A stretch of 64,000 bases of DNA from Ryuthela nishihirai (GCA_038380435.1 JAWZYU010000011.1:76133501-76197500), one strand, 5' to 3'. Numbered from the stretch's first letter, positions 24,001 through 35,389 are shown. Program-made: numbers and translations. Notes: a model not told the origin generated them from the letters alone.

Positions 24001-24154
24001 TACATGTGTATAAATGTTGTATACAGAGTAGGTAAGTGTAGTGTGTTAACTCTAATAGGCCACTATGTTAATCAGTAATCGCCGAAGATTCCAACAGAGC
24101 AGCACCACGAACGATTTGAATATACACTGATTCCCATAAATTAAGGACTGACCC

Positions 24155-24256
24155 TGTGTTATGTCAATGGGAAACTAACCGAAGTTCCATTACTTCTAAA
24201 ATAAGTTTTTAGTTTTGAAAAATGGGACAGATGATAAATTTCTAAATCAAATATAT
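24155..24256 (+). repeat. Dispersed repeat R1 fragment
   Basis: Starts near TGTTATGTCAATGGGAAACT and continues with TTACTTCTAAAATAAG, matching copies at about 38725, 39225 (-), 60410 (-) and 61485. It stops at 24257, where an LTR-like sequence begins. Confidence 0.65.
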
Positions 24257-24700
24257 TGTTACGACAGATGAAAGCGCAATACTGCAACCGTGATGTGATG
24301 TATCATCTTGATGCTCGCGTGAACTACAGCGTGAGAATTACGTCACTAACTTCTTCGAACGAACTTTAAAAAAAATAAAGAATAAGTTGTTAAGTAAGAG
24401 GAATTGGAATGTGAAGGAAAATGTAGTTTGACTTAGTCTGTAAACGATGGTCTAAAGAAGAAATATTTTATTTGGTGTGGGTGTGGGAGGTAAAATTAGT
24501 TTATTAATGTTGATCCTGTTAGTGGACTGGTAAAAAAAAAGAAGGATGCTTAGGACACTTAACGATGTGGCTGAGGAGGCTATATGTTAGTCGAACAAGC
24601 AGAGTTGATCTCAACTTTTCTGTAGGAAGAGTTCATCGTTTGATGCATAGTTATATATAATTTGCTTAGGAATTGGTAAGGTTATTCTTTATGGATTGCA
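24257..24700 (+). repeat. Solo-LTR-like copy related to the Ty3/Gypsy LTR
   Basis: Starts TGTTACGACAGATGAA, identical at the start to the LTR at 49763. Further in it is closer to the copy at 58239, sharing TTCGAACGA, an AAATAAA-like signal and TCTAAAGAAGAAATAT. The right boundary is uncertain, and no internal retroelement sequence follows. Confidence 0.6.
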
Positions 24701-24894
24701 GGTTTGTTCACAGTGATTATTCCACATCGACTGTTATAAAAAGCCTCATTTTATTCTTTGAGTAGAGTTAGTAAGCATTATAGAGGAAAAATCTCTTTGT
24801 AGGAAGAATAAAAAGGTGCTATGTTCTTCTAAAGGTTTATTTTGGCTTGTGTTCAACTGCTTACCAAATTTAATGAAAATATGCATACAAAAAA

Positions 24895-25150
24895 TACTTT
24901 CGTTTTCCAAAAATAGTAAATGTTCACCAAATTTTAGACCATATTTAATCTTGAAGTGTTAACTAAATGTTTACTTCTTGTTACCCTATTATATTATTTG
25001 CCACTAAAAAAACTTTTTGTTTCCAAAAAATAGTAAATGTTCACCAAATTTTCGACTACATAATAATCCTAAAGTGATAACCAGATATTGACTTCTCGTC
25101 ATTTTCTTAAATTATTTGACAATAAAAAAAGGTTTTTTCTCTCCCAAAAA
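24895..25150. repeat. Tandem duplication of about 118 bp
   Basis: Two adjacent units each contain AATAGTAAATGTTCACCAAA, a TTACTTCTTGT- or TGACTTCTCGT-like centre and a final A-rich run (24897-25015, 25016-25133). A third unit is begun at 25134. Read divergence is moderate. Confidence 0.75.
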
Positions 25151-26394
25151 TACTTCAAACACTGCATCAGTTAATTTCGGGTCAATAGCAAAGATTCAGT
25201 TATTTAGTATAATAAGCCAGAAAAATAAAGTGGTTAAATTAGAAAACAGTTTCGTGTAATTAGCATTCTTTCTAAAAATGAGACCTCGCACTGACCACGG
25301 AGCACGGAAAGTTCGTTGACCTCGGGAAACCTGTAGGAATCAGTCGTCCGAATTATAAAAAAAACTCCCCAAAATTTTTTTAAGCCAAGTGAGAACGAAT
25401 TAGTAAAGACGCACATGTTCAACTTATGGGAAACGATGCCTGAAAGAGTAAGAAAAGGGTTTAGCCCAACTGATTTGGCATTCGCACGAAGCAGGACGTC
25501 AAGGAAGGGCGAGGTGGGCGGAAGCGTTTGGGGGCGGGGCTTATAGTTATGCTAGCAAAATAATAATTTGATGTAATAACAGTTTTTTTTTTGACAGTGT
25601 TTACAATAATTGCAAAAGTAAATATTTATTTTGGCAGTATTGTTGCGTAAACTTAGTGTTATACATTTGGTGAACATTTACTAAATTCGGTATAACCATA
25701 GTATTTAAAATACAGGCATCACTAAAACAATAGGAACCGTTGTTATTTTAGTGACGCAAATTTCGTTTTTCGATCTATCATCATTTGGTATCTAACAACT
25801 CTTTTTGATATTCATTATTTTTTTATGGAGTACAGTGCTAGGAGTTCAGAGTTTAATTTGGTAAACATTTTATTTGATCCCGTTTTTTATTTTTATACTG
25901 ATAAAGATTAGTGATTGTTGCATTTAGTTTATATAAATGTTTTCATTCATACTTTTAAAATAAATTGTACTATTTTATAATTATTGTTACTAATTATTAT
26001 TTTTTGAACTCACGCTCAGTTTATCAGCTATATTCATAACAATATCAATATCTCAATGTTTAATGAGTTATGGAAGTTTGAATATTTAACAACAGTAATG
26101 CCAGTCTTAAAAAACATACAAAACTGACGAATAGTGAAAGAATTCTTTACACAAACATCTAAAAAATTCACATTTATTTTATTGAACACTTTAATACAGT
26201 ACTTATTACTAATATTTAATTAACTTCGGAAGTCAATTTTTGTGACTGGAATTGCTATTGATAAATATTTAAACTTCTATAACTAAATACTGATAAATAT
26301 TTTTGAAATTCGAGATATTGATATATTGATATACACCTTTATCTTCTACCACATTTTTCTAAATAAAAAAATTATTTTAGAAGTTATGGTAGAT
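25151..26394. other. RasGRF intron sequence, nothing recognised
   Basis: Very AT-rich, with one G-rich patch near 25500-25545. No gene or named repeat. Confidence 0.4.
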
Positions 26395-27270
26395 AGGTAG
26401 TCACTTTAAGGAGAGCTATGCACCAATCCCCTGTGATGATGCATAGAACCGGCTAGGCCTAGCACCTAATGTCCGACCCAGCCTTCTCGTGGTGCAGACC
26501 ATTAATACTTTTCAAAAGAGATACTATATTGTGGAAATGAACGGAACTTGAGGGCTGCCAGATTAGTGTGGCCTACTGATCTGGACAACAATGGCTACTG
26601 TTCGTTTTTTTCTACCCTGCTGAGGAGTGGTCAACCACACAGGGTCCTGTTGTTGACCATATAAACCCACTGGACTGGACAGATATATGGCTCTGAGCTT
26701 GATTATGGATCCTGATTTTGCTGCACTGGTGGGCTTCTGTGGAGGGAAAATCTTCCGCTGTGTTTTCTGTTTGTTTGTGGGTTGATAGCCCCAAGTGAAT
26801 AGATTCACAGGATATGTTTATCAGCTGGTGGATAATCCTGAGCAGAGGTCATCGCAGGCACCTGAACTCTTTGCTTCTACTGGCATCGTCAAAGTCTACA
26901 TCGGAGGAAGTCTTCCAGTGTAGATGACTTCAGCCTTTAGTGGTGGGGGAACGGGTCTTTGCCCAATGTCTGCGATCAGGGGGCTGTTTGATATTGTCGG
27001 CATTCCCTCTCTCAATAAAAATAGTTTCTTTAAACATCCCACTAACCATTTTCTCTCCATAGGTAGTTGGAATGTAAGGACTCTGCAAAGAGCTTTTTCT
27101 CTTGATGTCCTCACACAAGAATTCCACCGTTATAATTTAGATATTCTCTGATGAATTCGGGCTGTTCTGAAGACCAAAGGATGCGTAACACGCTACTAGA
27201 TAGGTGTACCTAATAAACTGCATCTCAGTGTATCTTCCGTGTAAATGGAGGAATGGGTGTAATTAAAAAA
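26395..27270 (+). mobile_element. LINE 5' end: upstream region and start of the endonuclease
   Basis: The upstream part (26395-27055) is the least diverged copy of the region also seen at 5640 and 16200. From 27058 the frame reads SIGSWNVRTLQRAFSLDVL and then YNLDIL, the first conserved block of the apurinic-type endonuclease of LINEs. It breaks at a stop (about 27150) and fades by 27270. 5' parts rarely survive alone, so this copy is probably truncated at its 3' side. Confidence 0.75.
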
Positions 27271-27984
27271 ACTATGGTAACAGTGGTGAGTAAAAGGAAA
27301 ACCAAAATTCTTTGAGTGAACCATAATGTAGGCAATGAAAATGAGTAGTGGAACTGAATCCTTGTGTAATCTGGAGATCTTCTGAATTTATTTCTTCCAG
27401 AATATTCCTTATTACTTTATAAGGTTTGGCGATTGTGGGCGCATGGTGAATGATGATTTGTTTTATGAATTTCTTTTTAGAAGATGCATTGGAAAGAATT
27501 TTTTTTTCTTTCTTCTGCAAAAGTTTCTATTCGAAGGCAAGATCGGGATCGACTCTAAAGGTCTCTTCGATCGAACATCTTAAGACACCTGACACTGAGT
27601 ATGCATGGAATTCTATGAGATGTGTTCGAGACCCTGCACTGATTGATACCACTGTCAATAATAATTTGAAGCGGTGGCATGAAAACCGACATTGCAGGTT
27701 GTAGCCAATATCTTTGAAGACCACTTTTGAGTCATCACTTCAACCTTTCTGAGTCCTGTAACTTTATCTCCGGTGATAAACCTTTGCTAGGAATGTTTAT
27801 TTAGGTTTACTTATACCATATCACGTACATGGGACTAATCCGTCAGTATTTTTCAACTATTGGCTTTTTCCCCTTCAGTTAGTTTTGAAAACCCAGTATC
27901 ATCCAAAGATATGGAGAACATTGCTAAACTTTATATTTGAAAGCTTAAGGAAAGCAAATCCTCACTTTTTTCCTTTTTTCGTAG

Positions 27985-28069
27985 AGAGTTCCTTGGCCAG
28001 GCATGGATGAAACCAGAGAAAGCTACAAAGGCACCAAATATATTATTAATGACACGTCGATTTAATGAT
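27985..28069 (+). CDS. Rasgrf: RasGRF-like Ras exchange factor, short Cdc25 core exon
   Basis: An 85-bp exon after TTTTCGTAG, with donor GTAAGT. One base completes the Glu codon split at 22480, then the frame reads EEFLGQAWMKPEKATKAPN and ends TRRFND in phase 0. EEFLGQ-WMK is a hallmark of RasGRF catalytic domains (family: YEEFLGQGWMK...FND). The next coding piece lies 21 kb away at 49149. Confidence 0.93.
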
Positions 28070-28454
28070 GTAAGTAGATAGTGTTTACTATGTTGAAATA
28101 TTTTATCTCTATTAACATTCATTTGAATTTTGAGCGAATTTTTTATTGAGAAAATTGCAGATGAAAATGAAATCCAAACGATGAAATGATTTGAGTTTAT
28201 TTTATATTAACTAAAATTAACAAATATTAAACTAAAATTAAAAGCCTGATGATAACTCGTAATATTTTGTGGCGCTTTAATTAATTATTAAAATAATTAA
28301 AATGCAAAATTTCAGTAAAAAAGTATTTACTACAAATTTCTTGATTTACTTCTTAAGTAGCGAGATAGGTTTTATTATCATGCTGAATGCATTTAGAAAA
28401 AAAAATGATATCGCCATAATAAATTCACAGATTACCTGTAGAAACAGACTTCAA

Positions 28455-28690
28455 CAATTGTTAAAAACTTGTGATCATCATCACCAACATCCTCAAGCAG
28501 CCATGGGCTACGGAGGCCCAAACAGACCGTCAATTTAGTTCTCCAAGCAAGTATGTCCTGAGCTACATCTGCTGCATCTGCCCACTGCACACCAATTCTA
28601 ACAAGTCCTGCTTGACATTGTCTGCCCACCGCATCCTAGGTCTCCCCCTCTTTCTGAGGCCTTTAGGCACACTGTTTATAACCCTATTCG
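28455..28690 (-). pseudogene. LINE ORF2 C-terminal tail remnant
   Basis: On the - strand it reads GLRKRGRPRMRWADNVKQDL, then after a frame change WADAADVAQDILAWRTKL. This is the GRPxxRWxDxVxxDL...A.DR..WR pattern at the end of many LINE reverse transcriptases. No RT core accompanies it. The bordering sequence at 28697 is a hairpin. Confidence 0.7.
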
Positions 28691-28696
28691 CCTTGT

Positions 28697-28815
28697 GAAG
28701 AAAAAATTATTGCTAACGCAGCGGGAATCGAACCAGATATATGGATACATGCCAGAGTGCTCTAACTATTAGTTGCGGGTTCGATTCCCTCTGCGTTAGC
28801 AATAATTTCTTCTTC
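28697..28815 (-). repeat. Palindrome with a tRNA-like centre
   Basis: Arms 28697-28734 and 28778-28815 are inverted copies with few mismatches, and each contains a box B motif (GGTTCGATTCC). On the - strand the 43-bp centre plus one arm reads like half of a tRNA, with a box A-like TAGTTAGAGCACTC followed about 32 bases later by GGTTCGATTCCCGC. It looks like a tRNA-derived sequence whose T-arm side was duplicated in inverted orientation. It does not form a full canonical tRNA by eye. Confidence 0.6.
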
Positions 28816-28819
28816 AGAA

Positions 28820-29440
28820 GCTTTTAACAAAAATGATACTTGTTGCAAACTTTTTTTACTGTTAAGGAGAACACGAGCACATCAGTGCTTTGGAAAATTT
28901 TGGTTTATGATATTTCATTTTATTATTTTTAATGTTGCTCATTTTTATAAAGAAACCTTTCTATACTTCTCAATCCTTATCTTCTCAACTTCTGTTAAAT
29001 AATACATTATCGATTTTACATTAGTTAAATTAATTAGTAATAATAATTAGTTATTATTGACATTAGTTAAAAGTTGCATACTCTTTCCTATCACATATGT
29101 TTCTGTTCCTTTGCACTATTAGGATATTTATTTGGAGGATATGCCCTTCCATTATTTAAAATATTGGCGCCTGTATCAGATAATTTGTTGATGTTACAGC
29201 ATGTTTTTGTCTTCTGCTAAAACAAATTTCCTACCATCCAATTGGCTAGAGATTTTGAATTCGGATGAAAAAAAAACCTAGTTTTGAGTATAAAATAAGG
29301 CATGAAACGTAGTTTTGCATTTCTGCTCAGGTATTGCCGACCTCACATGCTTCCTTATGGCGAATTAAGCTTAAACATTATTTTAAAACTTTCGAGAAAA
29401 TTGTTTTTCAGGATAAATGCATTTTCAGATATAATACTAC
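28820..29440. other. RasGRF intron sequence, nothing recognised
   Basis: AT-rich. Open frames at 29302-29582 overlap the following MITE and have no domain. Confidence 0.4.
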
Positions 29441-29444
29441 ATAT

Positions 29445-29705
29445 CAGAGCCGGTTCCACGGGGCATACCACTCCCCCAACTTTCAGAATGCTATTAAGGG
29501 TAATGGATATAATATTAAGGATATTGAACTAGTGCCTATATATCTCTCGCATTTTTCAAAAAATATTTTAAAGAGATCGTAAAAGGAGGGGAAAATGCAT
29601 AACTGCAGCGGAAATCTAATATCTTGCCACTTCCTTTCAAGTATTTCCAGCTAGTGTGCTTCACTTGCCCACTCCCTTCTTTATATATATATATATCCGG
29701 GCCCT
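29445..29705 (+). mobile_element. MITE family M1, copy 4
   Basis: Starts CAGAGCCGGTTCCACGGGGC and ends in CCGGGCCCT, a matching inverted terminus. The core has CAGAATGCTATTAAGGGTAA, a CTCGCATTTTTCAAAAAAT motif and GGAGGGGAAAATGCATAACT, in the M1 order. TA-rich flanks obscure a target duplication. Confidence 0.68.
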
Positions 29706-29771
29706 ATATATATTTATATAGTTATATTTTACCTTAGCAGATTAATTTAGTAAATTAAGGCCATATATTGT

Positions 29772-29813
29772 ATTATGAGTGTGTATATATATACATATAT
29801 ACACACTCATAAT
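29772..29813. repeat. TA-rich palindrome
   Basis: ATTATGAGTGTGTATATAT is followed after four bases by its exact complement, making a 42-bp hairpin. Confidence 0.8.
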
Positions 29814-31055
29814 GCAAATATCAGAAGTGATTCCAACAACTGCATGTTGCATATTATACAAATAATTGGAAATAACTTCACATCAATGGTTTTGATCAAC
29901 TCAAGTTTGTGCGTTTTCTGATACAGGTCACGTTACGATAAGAGGAAGTTGCATATCAAATGTGGCAGTCCTAGCTCTTACCATTTAGGAGTTCTTGAAC
30001 AAACAGATGAATTTTTATGTAGAAACATAAATATAAAGAAAATAAATTGAAATAATCAAACTAATGCATTTTATTTACTTACTTTTCGGAACTCTTGGCT
30101 TTCATTTTCATATTATTCATCTTCAATATCGACTAAAATATAATATTTAAATAACGATACTTAATATAATGTAAAGGAAAGGCATTTTTCCTCAAAGGTT
30201 TATGTATTTTTCATAGAAAAAAAATCTTTAACAGTTTTATTTTTTTTAAAAAAAAAGGTTTAACGAAGCCTAAGAAAAAAACTTTCGTCATCACAATTGT
30301 TGGAATTAATTGTTACAACTAATAAGGAAACAGTTCAACTTTATTATTATTATTCCTATTATTTGTCAGTAATGATAACACGTATTGCTGAATTCATAAT
30401 AACCTGAATCAATTAAATCGGTGATCATTGAAAATGATTAGAAAAAGACATATAATAAAAATAATCTTTACACCGAATCTGTTGAACCTTGGCTCTAAAA
30501 TGTTTGGAGGAATTCTTGATCAAACAACTCTTTAAAATATATAGCACATTTTTCGCCCTTGTTGATTTTGTGCATGTCTTTTTTTTGTAGCAAGTTGAAA
30601 TAACAAAAATTTCATTCAGAAAAATATTTCAGTGAACAATTTTCATTTATCATGCTATACGAAAGTAAGAGTAGAATGGATTTGGATTGGAATGGAGTTT
30701 TATATTAATATGTTAATTAAATTGGATTCACCTCGTGGTCACATTGTAAACAGTCGCTGTCATTTCACATCTACTTTTATGATGCTATATCACAGGGATA
30801 CGATTTCAGAGCTCTGTAAGTACTTAGACATAAGTTTTGTGTGTTTCAATAGTGTGGTTGAAGGTAAAAGTTTCAATCGAATCAAAATTGTCAGAAATTT
30901 AAATCATAATAATGATTAAAATTAAATTTGTGCAATGGCACAAATTGCTAAACATAGTCTTATACATTTTAATAAAGTTCTAGTTATTGTTTAGTTTAAC
31001 TTGTTTGAATTACTTTCCGAGACCAATTAATTTAGTTGCCTTTGCTGCTGTTAAA
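29814..31055. other. RasGRF intron sequence, no gene assigned
   Basis: AT-rich. A 95-codon open frame at 30632-30919 shows no motif and is treated as chance. Confidence 0.4.
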
Positions 31056-32330
31056 TATTACATCTTCCATAGCTTTTTATTACCATCTTCCTTAGCTTTT
31101 TATTATCATCTTCCTTAGCTTTTTATTACCATCTTCCTTAGCTTTTTATTACCATCTTCCTTTGCTTTTTATTACCATCTTCCTTAGCTTTTTATTACCA
31201 TCTTCCTTGGCTTTCTTTTATTACCATCTTCCTTAGCTTTTTTTTATTACCACCTTCCTTAGCTTTTTTTTATTACCACCTTCCTTAGCTTTTTTATTAC
31301 CACCTTCCTTAGCTTTTTTTATTACCACCTTCCTTAGCTTTTTTTTATTACCAGCTTCCTTAGCTTTTTTTTATTACCACCTTCCTTAGCTTTTTTTTTT
31401 ATTACCACCTTCCTTAGTTTTTTTCTCTTACCACCTTCCTTAGCTTTACTTTTTCTTAGCATCTTCCTTAGCTTTTTATTACCATCTTCCTTCGCTTTTT
31501 CTTATTACCATATCCCTTAGCTTTTTTTATTACCATCTTCCATGGCTTTTTATTACCATCTTCCTTAGCTTTTTATTACCATCTTCCTTAGCTTTTTATT
31601 ACCACCTTCCTTTGCTTTTTATTACCATCTTCCTTTGCTTTTTATTACCATCTTCGTTAGCTTTTTATTACCATATTCTTTAGCTTTTTATTACCATATT
31701 CCTTAGCTTTTTTTATTACCATCTTCCTTGGATTTCTTTTATTACCATCTTCCTTAGCTTTTTTTTATTACCACCTTCCTTAGCTTTTTTTTATTACCAC
31801 CTTCCTTAGTTTTTTTTCTTACCACCTTCCTTAGCCTTTTTTTTCTTACCATCTTCCTTAGCTTTTTTTATTACCATATCCCTTAGCTTTTTTTTATTAC
31901 CATCTTCCATTGCTTTCTATTACCATCTTCCATGGCTTTTTATTGCCATCTCCCATTGCTTTTTATTACCATCTTCCATTGCTTTTTATTACCATCTTCC
32001 ATTGCTTTTTATTACCATCTTCCATGGCTTTTTATTGTCATCTTCCATGGCTTTTTTATTACCATCTTCCATGGTTTTTTTATTACCATCTTCCATGGAT
32101 TTTTATTGTCATCTACCATGGTTTTTTTATTGTCATCTACCATGGTTTTTTATTACCATCTTCGTTGGCTTTTTATTACCATATTCGTTGGCTTTTTATT
32201 ACCATCTTCCTTGGCTTTTTATTACCATCTTCCTTGGCTTTTTATTACCATCTTCCATTGCTTTTTATTACCATCTTCCATGGATTTTTATTGTCATCTT
32301 CCATGTCTTTTTATTACCATCTTCCATTAT
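31056..32330. repeat. Minisatellite, unit about 23 bp
   Basis: About 55 units of the form CTTTTTATTACCATCTTCCTTAG. Early units differ mostly in T-run length and in CACC versus CATC. From about 31910 units carry CCATGG or CCATTG at the junction, and some carry GTCATC, so variants are clustered in space. The 23-bp unit lacks stop codons in three + frames in the last 450 bp, creating overlapping spurious open frames (31910-32462). Not a gene. Confidence 0.95.
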
Positions 32331-33060
32331 ATCTCCAGAACGAGAGTGCCGAAAGTAATAAGCTATGCGTCAAATGAAAGCTTTTGGCATGGTAAATGTT
32401 ACGGGTTAAAAAAACTTCCACACACCCTGTTTCTTCCCCAGTACAAAGGGGAAAAAAATTAAAACGGTTGTTCCATTATATCTTCGCAACGCGAGGGCCT
32501 ATAATTACGAGTTAGGTGCGAAATTAAAGCTCATTTGATGATCTTGGTAGACTGTTTCGAAATTTCCCCTCACCATTTTCTCCCCCCCCCCTCCAAGAAA
32601 AGGGAAGATTTTCCCGGGGAACTTAATGGGTTATATCTCAAATTAAAGCTTCTGATGTCTGAAATACATGGGCTACCTCAAACACGACTCAAAACACAGT
32701 GGAAGAAAAAAATGTCATGTTCATGAGTCATATATCAAACCAAAGTTTCTAAAGGTAAGTGTTTTTAGTCTTAAAAAAATATATATTTTTTTTATAATAC
32801 TTGTACTCCTATATGCGCCCTAAAGAGCAGAGAATAAACCTGAAACATATCGATGGTGCAGTTAGTCACTGAATTTGCATTCACTTTAATGGAAGATAGG
32901 GTGTCGATTTATATACACAACGAGATTGTTGGATCTCGACAATCTCGCCAACGATCTTTTTTTGAAGTGAAAACTAATTCAGGGCTGATTGCACCATCGA
33001 TATGTTTTTGGCCTATTTTCTACTTTTTAGACTGCATATAGAAAAATAGGTATATTTTGA
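32331..33060. repeat. Repeat R2, copy 2, with an inverted copy
   Basis: Begins at the minisatellite edge with two diverged units each starting TTCCATTATATCT (32331 and 32472). 32700-32880 matches R2 copy 1 at 23815-23990. From 32940 the sequence turns round: GCACCATCGATATGTTTTTG at 32992 is the complement of CATATCGATGGTGC at 32847. A small hairpin, GAGATTGTTGGATCTCGACAATCTC-like, sits at the turn (32921-32945). Confidence 0.7.
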
Positions 33061-33997
33061 AAAATTAAAATTTAAAATTTTTAATTTATATATATATATT
33101 TTAAATACTGAAAAAAAAGTATTTTTGAAAATCGAGATTTAGATAGAGTTGATTTAGATCTTTAACATAATTTCAGTCAGGTTTTTCAATAAAAAGCTTA
33201 GTTAAGAACTTTTTCCACTATAAATGTAACATGCTGTTGACATAACATCAACCTTTTCCAAATAACTGAGATTTGCTCATAACATAAAAGTTCCTAGTTC
33301 GAGTCTTCACTCACCCTGCATTGATATTCCCTCCCAAAATCTGCTCTGTCCTCTGTGAGAAGTGTTCATTTCAGTCTCACCTGAGGGTACTATAATTTGT
33401 AGTTCAAAAGAAGCGATAAATGCTTGCATTAGCTTCATAGAAGATATTCCCTCCTTATTTTTTTTCCATGAGGATTTCATGTGCAATATATTGTCTATAT
33501 TATCAATTACTAAGATACAGACGATTGGCTTGGAAAAACCACGTCCCACAGCTTTGCAAAACGGAAAAATATTGAAACAAATCCAAAAAAAGACTTTTTT
33601 TCGAATCACACAAATTTATGTCATATTGAAACTAATTGCAGTAGTTTTGAATTTTTTTTGCTTTAAATATTATAAATAAAAAATATTATAAATCTGCAAA
33701 AGATGAAGTATTGAGAAATGCAGTTTTTTCGACTAAAACCAGCATTTTTTTCAAGGTTATTTTCAATATCTTTATTTTCAATTATGCAAAATTGTTCTAA
33801 AAGATTTTTCGAAAGCATTCTTTTTTCTCTCTTTTTGATGGAGTAAAAGATTTTGTATGGTAGAAGGAAGTTTTTTGGGCATGTACCAGTGATATAGTAA
33901 AAAAAATGATAATTTTTTCTATGTAAAGTGAAAAATATTGAAAAATTACAAACAATTCCCAAAATATTTTTCATATTAGACTACTTTTAACAAAGCC
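33061..33997. other. RasGRF intron sequence, no gene assigned
   Basis: Open frames on both strands around 33307-33679 overlap and have no motif I know; one at most could be coding, and neither has supporting splice signals that I can see. Confidence 0.4.
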
Positions 33998-34436
33998 TGT
34001 CTGAGCTGTGTCTGAGTGGTTAGAGGTTTCAGCCACGGATCAAAGGTTCGAGCCATGGGTAAGGCATAGATGTTAATGTTGCCTTTTGTATTGAGGTATC
34101 GCCTTCCTCACAGATTTTTGTCAATGGTATATTGAACTAATACAACCCGGATCTAGGGGGGAAGAAGTAGGCCATGTCTAAGTTTTCGAACGCCTTGCAG
34201 AATGCAAGTAAAGGTAAAAGAGGTAAAAATTATTCAACTTTTTTTATATTTCATGCATTTTTTAAGAATTGTTTTTAAACCCCGTAAAACGGAGGAGGAA
34301 ATGATATACTGCATCGGAAATAAAGTTTTTTGGCCCCCTCCAGCTAAAATTTTTTCTAGATCAGGCCCTCAACAGATTAGGCTCCTCTAAAACCTTTGTG
34401 ACAAGCAGCTTCTTGAGAGAGTATTTATTTTTAATT
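33998..34436 (+). repeat. SINE-A copy, interrupted by a MITE
   Basis: The head has box A (GTGTCTGAGTGGTTAGAGG) and an intact box B (GGTTCGAGCC). The body starts GGGTAAGGCATAGATG, breaks at about 34143, and resumes at about 34370 with AGATTAGGCTCCTCTAAAAC and CAAGCAGCTTCTTGAGAGAG. The break position matches the middle of the complete SINE-A at 13356. Confidence 0.82.
34144..34369 (+). mobile_element. MITE family M1, copy 5, inside SINE-A
   Basis: The left end contains CCCGGATCTAGG and the right end, on the opposite strand, AGGGCCTGATCTAGAAAA. The core includes AATGCAAGTAAAGGTAAAAG and a TTTCATGCATTTTTTAAG motif. It separates the two halves of a SINE-A copy, so it arrived later. Confidence 0.75.
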
Positions 34437-34685
34437 TTTTCATAATGTAACTTTTGCAATTAGCAAAAACTTAACTGTTCCTAGGTGCTCCCATAAGAGA
34501 AAAAAGGTCTTTGTGTTATATAATGTCAGTCCATAAATAGAGTCCCTTATTGCATCAATGATAAGACAAAATCAGAGTTCCGTAACTTCTATAATTATTT
34601 GAGTTTTCTTTCTTTCTTTTCATTTCTTCTTTTTTTTTGGTAGGAAATGTGTGACATGAGTTAAAACCCAGGGTGTCCCATAAAT

Positions 34686-34747
34686 CTTTATACACAGGCA
34701 CGAGTGTCCCATACGTTCGTATGGGACACTCGTGCCTATGTATAAAG
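34686..34747. repeat. 30-bp-arm hairpin inside the left end of the mariner-like element
   Basis: CTTTATACACAGGCACGAG and what follows pair with 34718-34747 with one mismatch and a 2-base loop. Half of it duplicates the element's own terminus in inverted orientation. Confidence 0.85.
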
Positions 34748-35107
34748 TAAAAAAAGTAAATCAAATAAATAAATAATAAAAAAATAAATACCAAATAACA
34801 AATAAATAATAAAAACCAAATAAGTAAATCAAATAAATAATTTATTAAGTATAAAGTAAATCACAAGTAAAAAAAAACTATGATATGATCTTCTTCGTTG
34901 TTTCAGATGAGTCGACACGTTGATGAATGACAGATTAACGATGTATCATCTCATACCCCAGAGGAAAGTGAAATTGTCACTTTTTCGTGTTCATGGAAAA
35001 AGTCAACGACAAGCATGCGAGAAATTTCACAGCCTACATCCAGACAAGCCAAAGCCATGTCACGTGTCCGTCAGTAATATTCGGAAAAGACTGAATGAGA
35101 CTAGTTT

Positions 35108-35332
35108 AATAAAATAAAAATAAATACCTCCTCAAGCAGCTGCTTGCCACACAGGTCTGACAGGAGCTTGTTAGTTTAATGCGCCATAGTAGAAGGATTT
35201 CTGAGGATGGCGGGTCCTCAGCAGATTTTTTGTCAACTGCACGCGGTCCCATGCCTCAGCAGATTTTTTGCCAACTGCACGCGGGGTTCCCAGGTGGTCA
35301 CCCCCCCTCAATTACTGACAGCACCCAAAGCT

Positions 35333-35363
<31 letters not shown>

Positions 35364-35389
35364 GTTTTCAGCTTGGTACTGCCGTTGGC
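35108..35389 (-). repeat. SINE with a 5S rRNA-derived head and the SINE-A body
   Basis: On the - strand positions 35389-35270 form a 120-nt sequence that follows 5S rRNA end to end. It starts GCCAACGGCAGTACCA, holds CGGTTCTCGTCCGATCACCG and TTAAGCAGC, then GTGACCACCTGGGAACCCCG and ends GTGCAGTTGGC. This is the 5S internal-promoter region. It is followed by a partial duplication of the 5S 3' end (about 35258-35221), then the SINE-A body (CTGCTGAGGACCCGCC...CAGCTGCTTGAGGAGGTATT) and an A/T tail. CTAGTTT flanks both sides (35101-35107, 35389-35395), and removing one copy repairs the host reading frame. Confidence 0.9.
35270..35389 (-). rRNA. 5S rRNA-like sequence (SINE head, not a gene)
   Basis: Full-length 5S rRNA similarity, with most strictly conserved segments present, but several changes in stems and an extra G run near 35300. 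Because it is fused to a SINE body and has a target duplication, it is a retroposed copy rather than a member of the 5S gene array. Confidence 0.85.

Noticed and set aside
31910..32462. Three long overlapping + strand open frames rich in Phe/Tyr/His
   Set aside because: They are translations of the 23-bp minisatellite in its three frames; no start context, no homology.
33307..33974. Open frames on both strands near 33.3-34.0 kb
   Set aside because: Overlapping frames in AT-rich DNA with no motif or splice evidence; listed only as unassigned sequence.
35270..35389. Functional 5S rRNA gene
   Set aside because: Changes in conserved positions, fusion to a SINE body and a target duplication show a retroposed copy.
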